This document shows, in pieces, positions 1 through 9,420 of a stretch of 30,783 nt of DNA. The notes under the pieces are model-generated. The model was not told the DNA's origin. It saw nothing but the letters and a program-made list of their open reading frames with translations, and made no database searches. Source of the DNA: Basidiobolus meristosporus CBS 931.73 (taxonomy: Eukaryota; Basidiobolomycota; Basidiobolomycetes; Basidiobolales; Basidiobolaceae); contig MCFE01000844.1 of NCBI GenBank assembly GCA_002104905.1, forward strand, positions 1 through 30,783, given 5' to 3'. Position numbers and translations under genes: made by a program. Every line of letters begins with the position of its first letter. Position 1 is the stretch's first letter.

Positions 1-216
1 TACAATGAGATATTTAATCATTTCAGAGTGAGGGTAGAGCACACATTTGGATATCTGAAGAGACTCAGCATATTGGCAGGTAAATACAGAGGAAAGTCAT
101 ATATAGGAGAAAACAGCAGAATAGGTAAAATAGTTAAGATACTTATTAATGCACAGTATGTTCATACAAGAAGACATCCACTGAGAGAAATGTGTCTGGA
201 GCATTCTGAAGAGTAA
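1..216 (+). pseudogene. PIF/Harbinger (DDE_Tnp_4) transposase, C-terminal fragment
   Basis: The frame is open from the first base of the window and stops at 214-216, so the 5' part lies outside. The translated end contains the pattern NEIFNHFRVRVEHTFGYLK. In the DDE_Tnp_4 family this is the last conserved block, N..(S/H)..R..VE..FG.LK, and its Glu is the third catalytic acid. The protein ends about 40 residues later, which is normal for the family. Nothing in the visible part is broken, but the element cannot be judged complete. The block and its position at the C-terminus make the family assignment fairly secure; activity cannot be assessed. Confidence 0.75.
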
Positions 217-310
217 ATAAAGCAAGGAAAGCACTATTCTGAGCAACATAAGTAAGATTGAGTAAAATTACCAGTAACTGTATCATACCACTGGCATCAT
301 GGTAGAAATT

Positions 311-383
311 ATAGTGCCAGATAGTGCTGTAGAGTGCCAGATCAATCCGGCACCATAAACAGGCTTGCACTATGTGGCACTAT
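311..383. repeat. Imperfect inverted repeat, possible transposon end
   Basis: Bases 311-329 and the reverse complement of 365-383 agree at most positions (atagtgcca-atagtgc core). They could fold into a hairpin with a loop of about 35 bases. The site lies about 95 bp downstream of the Harbinger transposase stop, so it may be a subterminal or terminal repeat of that element. No target duplication can be assigned from this window. Confidence 0.35.
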
Positions 384-420
384 CCATCGGAACAAGTCTA
401 TTATGTACTAACCCTGAAAC

Positions 421-591
421 TGTTACAGAATGCTCCTGAATATTGAGAAACCCTCCCTACTTAGTGTTACAGCTGTATTACTTCTACAAAGGTATAAATA
501 CTGAGCTTCTTTATGAATAAATAACAGTTCAACTATTATCACTATTTCTTGATAAGTTCCTTATATCCAAATCACTTCTTAAATTGCAACA
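421..591 (+). repeat. Probable 5' LTR of copia element 1
   Basis: The segment begins tgttaca and ends tgcaaca, an imperfect inverted TG..CA terminus, and is followed directly by a tRNA-type primer-binding site. A TATA-like box (tataaat) lies at 493-499. The right border is well supported by the primer site. The left border is a guess, because the matching 3' LTR is absent and another tgttacag occurs at about 464. Confidence 0.4.
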
Positions 592-603
592 GGTTATAAG
601 CCC
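592..603 (+). other. Copia primer-binding site (half-tRNA initiator Met type)
   Basis: The bases ggttataagccc directly follow the LTR. They differ by one base from ggttatgagccc, the complement of the initiator tRNA-Met anticodon stem-loop. Priming from an internally cleaved tRNA-iMet is known for Drosophila copia. The same site follows the LTR of copia A on the minus strand at 12123-12134. Confidence 0.6.
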
Positions 604-627
604 TGATTGCCTTAATCTATTCCAAAG

Positions 628-3114
628 ATGACTTCTACCAGCAAACAAAGCAATACCAACATCTTCCCTTTTAAGGAGAGGTTTGATGGGAAGAATTACA
701 GACTTTGGAAAATCAAGATGCAGATCCACCTTGAGGAAAGAAAGCTTTGGAACATAGTAACAGGAAAGGAAGTTGAGCCCAAAGGAACAGCAGAAGATGT
801 GGAGAAGTTTCAAGTGAAGGAGAGAAAGGCCTTCAATGCCATATGCATCAATGTGCAAGACTCCTTCATTGGACAAATACATGCCTCAAATACTGCCAAA
901 GCAGCATGGGAATCCTTAGAGAAGATCTTTAGAGCAAAGTCAGTATCAAGCAAGCTTTATTTGAAACAAAAGTTCTTCAGCATAAGGAAGAAACCAGATG
1001 ATGACATGCTACAACTCATTACCAGAATGGAGACACTTGCAGAAGAACTTTACAGTATTAATGCTGGTGTAGATGATGAAGAAAAGATACTCTGTCTGCT
1101 TTGCAGCCTACCAGACAAGTATGAGCCACTCATACTTTCTTTTGAAAGCAGAGAAGACAACTTGACTTTAGACTATGTCAAAGGAAGACTTCTCCATGAA
1201 GAACTCAGACGTAATGATCAAGCAGATAAAACTGAAGATAATGCTTTATTCAGTTCAGAAAGGCACACAGAAAAGAAGGGAAAGCAACAAAACCAAAGAA
1301 AACCTGGCTGCTGTGACTACTGTAAAAAGCCAGGACACTGGGCAAGAGAATGCAAGAAGAAACAAGCAGACAAAAAACAGAAACTAGAGCAAGCAAACCA
1401 TATAACTACTGATGAACAGTTATTTGTAACTGTACAAGAGAGTGCAAGTAACTGAAGTAATGAATGGTATATTGACTCTGGAGCATCACAGCATATTTGT
1501 GGTATAAAGGATTGGTTCAGCAACTTAAAGACTATTCCCGTAAGAAAGGTTTATTGGGGAGATAACTCTGCATTGGAAGCTACTGCCAGTGGGTCTATAC
1601 AACCAAATATGAGTGATAACTCAGGGGCAACAACAGCAAAACTGACTGACATACTCTATGTACCTGGAATAGCTAAGAACCGACTCTCAGTCAGTAAAGC
1701 AACTACTCAGGGACTGAAATTTGTTTTTACTAAGCTGAGCTGCTCAATATTGAGTGAAAATGGACAAAAATTAGCTTCAGGAATCAGAGATCCAAATACA
1801 TACAAGTTACAATGCAAGATCATTGTACCTGAGTATGTCAACATTGCTGAAACTGATGAAACCAACTGGGAAATGTGGCATAGGAGGCCAGGACACATTG
1901 GGGAACAGAAAATGAGCCAATTGGTTGAAAATTAGCTTGTTTTGGGCCTGAAATACTCAATTCCAATCAAATTGAATGTTTGTAAGAGATGTTCATATGG
2001 CAAATAAGCTAGGCAATGTTTCAAGAGCTCAGAAGGCATCAATACCACCAAAATATTGGCTATTGTACACTCAGACATATGTGGCCCCATGAGAACACTG
2101 TCCTTTGGAGCCATGAGATAATTTATGACGTTTATTGATGACAAGACAAGATATACATGGGTGTACTTCCTCAAAACCAAGGATGAAGCTTTAGAGACGT
2201 TTATGCACTTCAAGAACATAGCGGAAACACAAACAGGATGTAAATTGAAGGTACTACAAAGTGACAATGGAGGAGAATACTGCTCAAAGGAGTTTGCAAA
2301 ATACTGCTTGTCTACTGGTATGCTTCAACAGACCACAGTTCCTCATACTACACAGCAAAATGGAGTAGCAGAATGTGCAAATAGAACAATAGTAGAGATG
2401 GGAAGTTCTTTGCTACATGATAAGGGAATGGACTACAGGTTTTGGGCTGAATCTATTGCTACCACTGTATACATCAAGAACAGATGCCCAACAACAGCAC
2501 TACATGATTCTACACCCTTTGAAGCATATACAGGCAAAAAACCAGATCTCCAGCACCTCAAGATCTTTGGCAGTGATATTTTTTATCACATCCCTGACAA
2601 AAAACGCTCAAAGTTGGAACCAAAGAGTAGGAAAGAGATCTTTCTTGGGTATTGTGAAGATACTAAAGGGTATAGAGTGTATAATGGCAAAATTCAGAAG
2701 CTGATTAACAGCAGGGACGTTGTATTTGAGGAGAATTCAGATCAGAAAGCCACAGAAATTATTGGTCAGCTGCCTGATGATGCATTCAACACTAATGAAG
2801 AAGATACGTCCCAAATCCAGCCTGATATGGAAGATACTTCTACCAGTTCCAGATCAGAACAGATTATCCCAGTTAGGAGATCTACCAGAATAAGAAATGC
2901 CCCTGGATCCTGGTGGCAGACATACAATGATCATGAAGAAGATTATCATACCTTATGTGCCAAACCTCGGAATCTGGAACAGGCAATGCAAAGTCCAAAT
3001 GCTACTAAGTGGCAACAAGCCATGCAGGAGGAGTGCCAATCACTGATCAAGGCAAAAACGTGGGAACTGGTAGATTTACCAAATGGGAGAAAGCCAATAG
3101 GATGTAGATGGGTC
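628..3114 (+). pseudogene. Ty1/copia Gag-Pol polyprotein, decayed and 3'-truncated (element 1)
   Basis: Gag starts at 628 (MTSTSKQ), about 36 bp after the primer site. It carries the copia Gag core (RFDGKNYRLWKIKMQ) and a CX2CX4HX4C zinc knuckle near 1312-1355. The protease motif WYIDSGASQH follows at about 1468, then a GAG_pre-integrase WHRR..H block, integrase DDE motifs (FIDDKTRYTWVYF at 2128, QSDNGGEY at 2260) and the integrase C-terminal region. Everything is in one frame but interrupted by stops at 1453 (TGA), 1933 (TAG), 2005 (TAA) and 2119 (TAA). At about 3114 homology ends abruptly just inside the reverse transcriptase (GCRWV), where the MutS7 segment begins in the same frame. RT, RNase H and the 3' LTR are missing. 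This element is diverged from copies A-C. Confidence 0.9.
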
Positions 3115-5262
3115 ACCAATCCCCACAAATTAGAACATTGTTATTGCCAACTTGACAACTTTAGTTCTCTCTTCAAACCTTCTGTAAAAACTTTCAATTG
3201 TCTCTTAACTAATATTGCCGACCTTGAACAACTTCATCGCCAACTTTTATTAGAAGTTCTAACTTTACCCAAACTTTCTTGACTCTATACCTCTTACAAA
3301 GCTATCCTTGATCTTTGCAATCTTCTTATTCCTGCCTTCTCCTCCCCTAATACTACTTCTTCCTCTCATGATCTTCCCAACCTACAAACTTTTTTGCTTG
3401 ATGATCCTCCTAATATACGCTCCTCTTCATCTGATGAGCCTCCCAATATACGTTCCTCTTCATCCAATGAGCCTCCCAATAGACGCTCCTCTTTGTTTGA
3501 TGATCCTCCCAATAGACGTTCCTTTTCATCCAATGAGCCTCCCAATAGACACTCCTCTTCATCTGATGATCTTCCTAACCCACAAACTTTACCTCCCAAA
3601 TCTTCTTTACAACATATTCTCTTGTCTCAACACAAAATTTCCCTTCTTAACAAATTTGTTAACAACATCTCTTGTATCTTTGTTATCGATAATATCCCCA
3701 CCACTGGCACCCTTGACCCCTCCATCTTTTGCAAAGGTATCTTCCCCAATCGCAACTCCCTCTCCAACCCTTGAACTTCTGAACTTGACAAATTAGAAGA
3801 TATTGCCTTTGCTCTCTCTTCTCACGCCCTCTCTTATCTTTCTTCTACCTCACGCAAATCTGTTGACAAAAAACTTATCCCCATTAAAGTCAACTATTCT
3901 CCCCGCTCTGGATACTATCTTTCTGTCACCAATTCTTTTGCCACCAAACTTAAATCTTTCTTAACCAAATCTTTCATCTCTAACAATAACATTACCTTTA
4001 AATCTGACAAATTAAACACCAAAATCTCCTCCAACAGCCTAACCCACATTAGCAATCATATTCTCTCCCTAGATGACCAAATTAACAAACAACTTAAATC
4101 TCTCTTCCTTAGCAGCCTCAAACACTTATCTTCTTACAAAAATATCTTTTGTTGCATCAAACTCTTTGTCGCCAAATTTGACGTTATTAAATCTAACTAC
4201 AAAATTAGTCGCCTCTACAACTTCTGCCACCCTGTTGTCAAACTCTCCAACAAAAGTTATTTTAAAGCCACTGATCTCCGTCACCCCCTCATCAAACGCC
4301 TCCACACTAATCTAGAATGTGTCCCTAATGATATCACCATTGGTACCAACAACCATGACAGTATCATCTTATACTCCATGAACTCCTGTGGCAAAACCAG
4401 CCTCCTCAAAGCCTGCGGCCTCTCCATCATCCTTGCCCAAATGGGCTCCTTTGTCCCCGCTTCTTCTTTCAAATTCTCTTCCTACAAATCTCTCATGACT
4501 TGCATCCTTAGCAAAGATAATATTCTCAAAGGCCAATCCTCCTTTGTCGCCAAAATGTCTGACCTTAGAAATATCCTCAAACATGCCAACCCCTACACTT
4601 TAGTTCTTGCCAACAAAATTACCCACGGCACAGAACACATCACTGGATCTGCTATCTTTGCCTCCAGCATCATGACTCTCGCCAAACAAAATATCAGCTT
4701 TATGTTCACCACCCATTTACACAACATTTACAAATTTATTAAAGATATTCCCAACGTTAAAGTTTTTCATCTTTCTGTTAATTTCAAACATATTAATTCT
4801 AAAAATGTTATCATCTTCAAATGCAAAATTAAAGAAGGCCCCTGTGACTCCATATATGGCCTCAAAGTCTGCAAATTCCTTAACATGGACTCTAACTTCC
4901 TGCAAAAAGCTTACCAAATCCGTGCCAACATTTTGTCCCGTGAAGATAAAGCTTGTCCCACTATTGCCAATGGTCTTCTAAACCAATACTCCAAATATAG
5001 CCATTACAACAAACTTGTTTACAAATGTCAAATCTGCAACTACGTCCCTACCCAAACTACCAGCCTCCCTATCAATGTCCACCATATCCAACATCAACAC
5101 ACTTCTGGCAACAATGGTATGATCAACCATCGCCACAAAAATTCTAAATCTAATCTTGTTGCTCTTTGCAAAAACTGTCACATTAAAACCCACCAAAATA
5201 AACTCCAGATTAACGGCTATGCTAGCACCATCAAAGGTCTTATCTTAAACTTTGCACAATAA
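3115..5262 (+). pseudogene. MutS7-type DNA mismatch-repair protein with C-terminal HNH nuclease domain, 5'-truncated relic
   Basis: The frame encodes about 715 codons of a MutS protein. It begins in the core domain (TNPHKLEHCYCQLDNF, then TNIADLEQLH). Next come a Ser/Pro-rich repeat insertion (3400-3597), a lever/clamp part (SELDKLEDIA, SGYYLSVT), the HPLIKR block and an ATPase domain (NSCGKTS at 4381, AQMGSFVPAS at 4438, ITHGTEH at 4618, TTHLHNI). The C-terminal HNH domain (5026-5193) shows CQIC, VHHI and a final CKNCHIKTH. MutS followed by HNH is the hallmark of MutS7, known from Mimivirus-type giant viruses, octocoral mitochondria and some epsilonproteobacteria, where it is thought to combine mismatch recognition with cleavage. 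The mismatch-binding N-terminus is missing. Two in-frame TGA codons lie at 3280 and 3772. In Walker B the usual Asp-Glu pair is Asn-Lys (4612-4617), and the first Gly of Walker A is Ser. No TGG codon occurs. Very low G on the coding strand sets it apart from every neighbour. The family call is strong; origin (viral versus organellar) is open. Confidence 0.85.
3400..3597 (+). repeat. 33-bp coding tandem repeat (11-residue unit) within the MutS7 relic
   Basis: Five good units and one degenerate unit of 33 bp run head to tail without spacers. Each encodes a variant of (D/N)(D/E)PPN(I/R)RSSSS, and the last drifts to DDLPNPQTLPP. The repeat keeps the MutS reading frame and inserts a Ser/Pro-rich linker between the core and the lever/clamp. 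Such insertions are not part of the MutS fold, so it is probably a lineage-specific expansion that arose while the gene was still coding. Confidence 0.85.
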
Positions 5263-5935
5263 CCATTCTAACCCAACGTTTATCCCTTTTTAAAACTCCT
5301 TTCAAACCTAACTCCCACCCCCTAATAAAACTTTTTTTATAAACCCTAATCTTTCTCTAACAACTTTTCCCAAAGTCTAACCGTCAAACTCCAATTAACA
5401 TCTTTTTCAAGATCCAAACCTTATTGTCATGAAAACTTTTTAAAAAACTTTTTTAAACATCAAGATTAAAACTTTGTCATCCTAAAAAACTTTTACACAA
5501 TTCAAACTTTGTCATCCTAAAAAACTTTCTCAACCAAACTTAATCTTTCTACTCCCAAACTCTCTTGACCCAAACCTTTTTCAAGATCTAAACTTTGTCA
5601 TCCCGCAAAACTTTCTCAACCAAACTTTTTTCAAGGTTTTAGTTTAGTCTTCCCGCCAAACTTTTTTTAAGATCTAAACTTTGTCATCACGCAAAACTCT
5701 TTTTAAAAAAATTTGTCATCACGCAACCTTTTTTTGACTAAACTTTTTCAAGATTTTAGTTTAGTCTTCCTGCCAAACTCTTTTCAAGATCTTAACTTTG
5801 TCATCACGCAAGACTTTTTTGACTAAACTTTGACAAATAAAAAAGTTTTCTCCAGACTTTTAGTCCAGATTTTTTTTAATCTATGTTTTTATTCTAATGT
5901 CTATTTGGTTTATTTTTTTTTAACCAGTTTTAAAT
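5263..5935. repeat. AT-rich tail after MutS7 with interspersed actttgtcatc repeat
   Basis: No gene is visible. The 11-mer actttgtcatc begins at about 5471, 5506, 5592, 5678 and 5795, with a variant (atttgtcatcacgcaa) at about 5711. It is often followed by acgcaaaactttt. A second motif, tttagtttagtcttcc(c/t)gccaaac, occurs twice (about 5637 and 5757). The same T/C-rich, G-poor composition as the MutS7 segment continues here, so it probably arrived with it as 3' flanking DNA. Confidence 0.6.
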
Positions 5936-6334
5936 CATAATGCCAATTAACATTATTAACATTATAAACAACCCGTTTATAGTTATTTTAGAACTGCTTG
6001 ACCCAATTGGAAATACACAACGGTTTGGTTGGGAAGCAGACAACTTTGCTTTATTTTTTGCTGGCATATATATGGAAGTAAGTCAATCCAAAGGAGAAAT
6101 GGTGTTACATATACGTGTGTATGTGGTGCCACAACTTTATTAAACATACTTACTATGGCAGGTCATCATTGAATCTTACATTCATGTAGCTGAAATGTCT
6201 CATATTCAAGACTGTTTTAAATTCACATGAGTATTGGCAAAATAGTGATATAATAATGTTACATTGTTGTATGTCAGACTGTTTGCCCCATGGACAAGGC
6301 CATTTCAATTTAATACCATAAGAGAAGAGAAAAA
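5936..6334. other. No gene recognised; boundary between MutS7 tail and Plavaka-like transposon
   Basis: One short open frame (5940-6143) has no features I recognise. The extreme G-poor composition fades by about 5960, marking the likely right limit of the foreign segment. An imperfect palindrome (acatatacgtgtgtatgt) lies at about 6108-6125. I can assign neither a terminal repeat nor a target duplication. Confidence 0.4.
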
Positions 6335-7880
6335 AGACCATGTGGCTATTGTAGCAAGCCTCTCAGCCATCAAGCACGCAGGCAGCATAAGAAGTATTAC
6401 AAGGATCATGGCCAGTGTTTTGACACACAAGTCATATCTGACCACTCACTAGTCACTACTGTACCAACAATATCTTGCCTGCCACTTGATACTTCTATAA
6501 CAGCCTTTAGGCTCACCCCAGCCTTCTGAATAAGGCATGCACAGTGATAGCTCTGAAGAAGCAGGCTCACTGATGAATTATGAGCCTATCTTTCCTGAAA
6601 ACCATACTCTGCATGAGCCTGGCAAAATCCCATTGTGTAAAGAGACAACACCTGTGGAAAAAAATGCCAAGGATACTTTATGGAGTCAAGTGAGCCCAGT
6701 AATCAATCTACTGGTGAATGATGTAATGTTATGGCTAGAGAAGTGGCACATTTCCACCAATATCAGTAATGGGGGCTATGAGGATATACTACTACTTTTT
6801 GCCAAAATCATCCTGGGATGCAACTTACCATGTGCATGTTATAAATGGATAACAATCATGTGGCTGGCAACATATGACCCAGAGACCATCCTGATACCAG
6901 CATGTGCTTACAGTTGTGTGGTATTCACATCAGAGAATGCCACCATTGCAAAGTGTCCAACTTGTCAGGAATCCACTACCATTGGGGGAAAACATGGTTC
7001 ACATTCTGGATATTTTCCAGTAATACCCTGGATAAAGAAGCTCATGCAGACCAACAAATATTGTGAAGCTATAAAGTTCCACACTTAGTATCAATCAAGC
7101 ACAAACATATCAGATTTATTTGATGGTAAACATTACAAACAGCTAAGAAGCAAGGGCTACTTCTCAAGTATGTATCACCATGCCTTTGCCTTGACACTTG
7201 ATGGAGTCTCATTAAACAAGCACTCTACCAGCATATCCTGCTGGCCACTGATTCTCATCAATGTGAATCTGCCTTCTGCCTTACAGTATCAGAGCAGAAA
7301 TCTGATGGTAGTCTCACTGGTACCTGGGACTATATCACCATCCAGCCTGAATACCTACCTGTATCCATTACTGGATCTATTTTGTATACTTTCCAGCAGG
7401 TTTACTCTAAATGGTCATGATGTAAAAGTGCAAAGCATTATTTGTATTGGAGGAACCCCAGCCATTAGCAAGATAGCCAGCTTTTCTGGGCATAATGGAT
7501 GGTATTGCTGTTGAATGTGTGAATCCAGGGGACTTACTCCATTACTCACACACACTATTTTTACCCAAACACCAACACTACAAACATCATCTTTCCACAG
7601 AGCAAACATACAGAAGTCAGCAGGCAATTGCCGCAAAGTAGGCAAGCTATAAGTCACAGGTTGGAATATGGAATTAATTAGAGACCAAAGATACTTAATA
7701 AAGAGGGAATCTGCAGGAGCAAAAGCTTTCCAATGGGAGCAATGCATTTTCTTTTCAACAATATCCCTACACTGATGACCAAGTTGTACATGGTACTTTT
7801 CAAGCTAAATGAGCCCTTTGAGATTCTGGAGAAATTTGAAAGAATTGGCAAGATATAACAGAATAGTTTTTTTTTATCCA
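6335..7880 (+). pseudogene. Tnp2/Plavaka-like (CACTA-type) transposase, N-terminal and catalytic part, decayed
   Basis: The remains start with a zinc-finger-like block (CGYCSKPLSHQARRQHKKYY, about 6341-6400) in frame 2, which stops at 6527. The match continues in frame 3 from 6537. This covers the Tnp2 region with CPTCQESTT, a 'PVIPWIKKLM' block, 'DLFDGKHYK', 'LTLDGVSLNKHS..CWPLILINVNLP' and 'VPGTISPSSLNTYLYPLLDLF', ending at 'GHNGWYCC' before a stop at 7512. In Tnp2/Plavaka proteins these blocks occur in this order (Asp-containing DG block, WPL.L.N.NLP, PGP..P...D.FL.P, D.PA..K, GH.G...C). Stops at 7086 and 7512 plus frame changes show loss of function. From about 7515 to 7880 only scattered traces remain. 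Plavaka elements are typical of basidiomycete fungi. The broad family is fairly secure; the subfamily name less so. Confidence 0.65.
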
Positions 7881-8303
7881 AACTTTATGTGGAATACCCA
7901 ATGTAGTAGTGGGTAAGCAAATAAAGAGGGGTGAATCCACAGTGGAATAAGTGAACCATCAGTGGCTTGCAAATGGCTGTCTAAACACCGTCATGTTTTT
8001 GCCATATAAGGCAATTGGATATACTAGTTAATTAGATCCACTCAAATAGTTGTAATGTCCACTAATACCACAAGAATGCCATGCCATCCTATGCAAAACA
8101 AGTGCAAACTCCATTATATTTTTTCAACTGTATATGGCTGTAAATTAGCAAAATGCTGTTGTGATCTTGTCACCAGATTGTGTAGATAGTTACCAATTCT
8201 AAGCTGCTGGTATTATAGTGGTCTCCTGATGGGATCTTAACAGCTGATCTGGATTAGATCCATCTGCAGGACCAACATATTTTTCATAGGGAAGGTCTAT
8301 CTG
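7881..8303 (+). mobile_element. 3' part of Plavaka-like element, left copy
   Basis: This stretch aligns to 19217-19745. Shared landmarks include a 'gtagtag.g.gtaagcaaat' stretch near the start, 'gccatataaggcaattg' in the middle and 'ctgctgg.attata' near the end, followed by 'gatc.atctg'. The two copies differ by many substitutions and by indels, the right copy being longer. Left of it the transposase C-terminus is missing, so this copy is internally deleted. It is cut off at about 8303, where copia A begins. Confidence 0.6.
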
Positions 8304-8744
8304 GTGGTGGATCTTATGTCATCTAAATTTTGTCCTCAATTAGCAATAGAGTATCCCACAAGACCCTATTCTGAGTCCTTATAGTGTATCTTAAGCAGAT
8401 AGCAACAGTCTCTTTTAGGTATCTAAAAATCTGCTCAACTGCTGCAATGTATTTAGATCCATAGTTCTGATTATGCTGGCTGACAACTCCTGCTGGATAT
8501 GAGATAACCAGATGAGTTCTGTGCATGATAGATATCAGACTGCAGATCACAGTTTGATAAGGAAAGTTATGGCTTTCAGATGGCACCAAGCTCTCTGGAT
8601 TTGGTTGAGTTTTGACAAAGATAAGGTTTGTCTCCATTGAGGTGGCTGATGGTTTTTGGTCCTCCATTTGGTACTTCCTTTGTATATCTTGAACATACTT
8701 GGGTTGGCCTAGAGTGATATTCTGGGTACTTCTGTCTATGGAGA

Positions 8745-9420
8745 ACTTTAATCCTAAGTAGTAACTGAGTTCTCCCAGATTGGACATCTTGAACTCCTTA
8801 GATAGGCTGGATTTAGTCTCTTTCAATGGTTCTAGGTTATTGGTGGCTATAATAAGCTCATCCACATATAGAGCCAATAGGCCTGGATTTGCCCTATTTG
8901 ATTTAGAGTATATGCAATAGTCAGCAATACTCCTTAGGAAACTCAAAGATTTTAAATAAGTATCTATCTTACAATTCCAGGCTCTTGTTGATTGTTTGAG
9001 TTGATGTAGAGAGTTTTTAAGCTTGCCAACCCAAATTGGGGTCATCTTGATCAGCAAACTCATTGGGCTGGTCCATATACATGTCCTTAAGTAGTGACTG
9101 AGCTCTCCTAGATTGGACATCTTGAACTCCTTAGATAGGCTGGACTTAGTTTCTTCTAATGTTTCTGGGTTATTGGCGGCTATAATAAGATCATCCACAT
9201 AAAGAGCTAATAGAACTGGATTTGCTCTATCTGGCTTATAGTATATACTATAGTCAGCATTACTTCTTTTGAAACTCAAAGATTCCAAATAGGCATCTAT
9301 CCTGCAATTCCAGGCTCTTGGTGATTGTTTGAGACCATACTGTGGCTTTTTAAGCTTGCAGACCAAATGGGGGTTGTCTTGGTCAAAAAACCCATCAGGC
9401 TGGTTCATATACATGTTTGC
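8745..9420 (-). repeat. In-frame 333-bp tandem duplication inside copia A reverse transcriptase
   Basis: The sequence gattggacatcttgaactcc occurs at 8778 and again at 9111, exactly 333 bp (111 codons) apart. Both units encode the RT stretch from a QPD-like block through 'RAWN', 'YVDD/YVDE' and 'ETKSSLSKEFKMSNLGELS'. The unit nearer the N-terminus keeps YVDD; the second has YVDE and a frameshifted first part. The units differ at many sites, so the duplication is old. Confidence 0.85.

Noticed and set aside
2125-3282. Genuine fusion gene of copia integrase and MutS
   Set aside because: The joint frame has no plausible start, is preceded by several in-frame stops and ends at a TGA shortly after the junction; it is better explained as two relics joined in frame by chance.
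3400-3597. CRISPR-like array of 33-bp repeats
   Set aside because: The units are contiguous, have no spacers, vary between copies and preserve a reading frame, so it is a coding tandem repeat.
3308-3796. Leucine/proline-rich 162-codon frame
   Set aside because: It overlaps the MutS7 frame out of register, and its repetitive composition comes from the 33-bp repeat.
3115-5262. Functional MutS mismatch-repair gene
   Set aside because: There is no N-terminal mismatch-binding domain, no start codon of its own, two in-frame TGA codons and a substituted Walker B.
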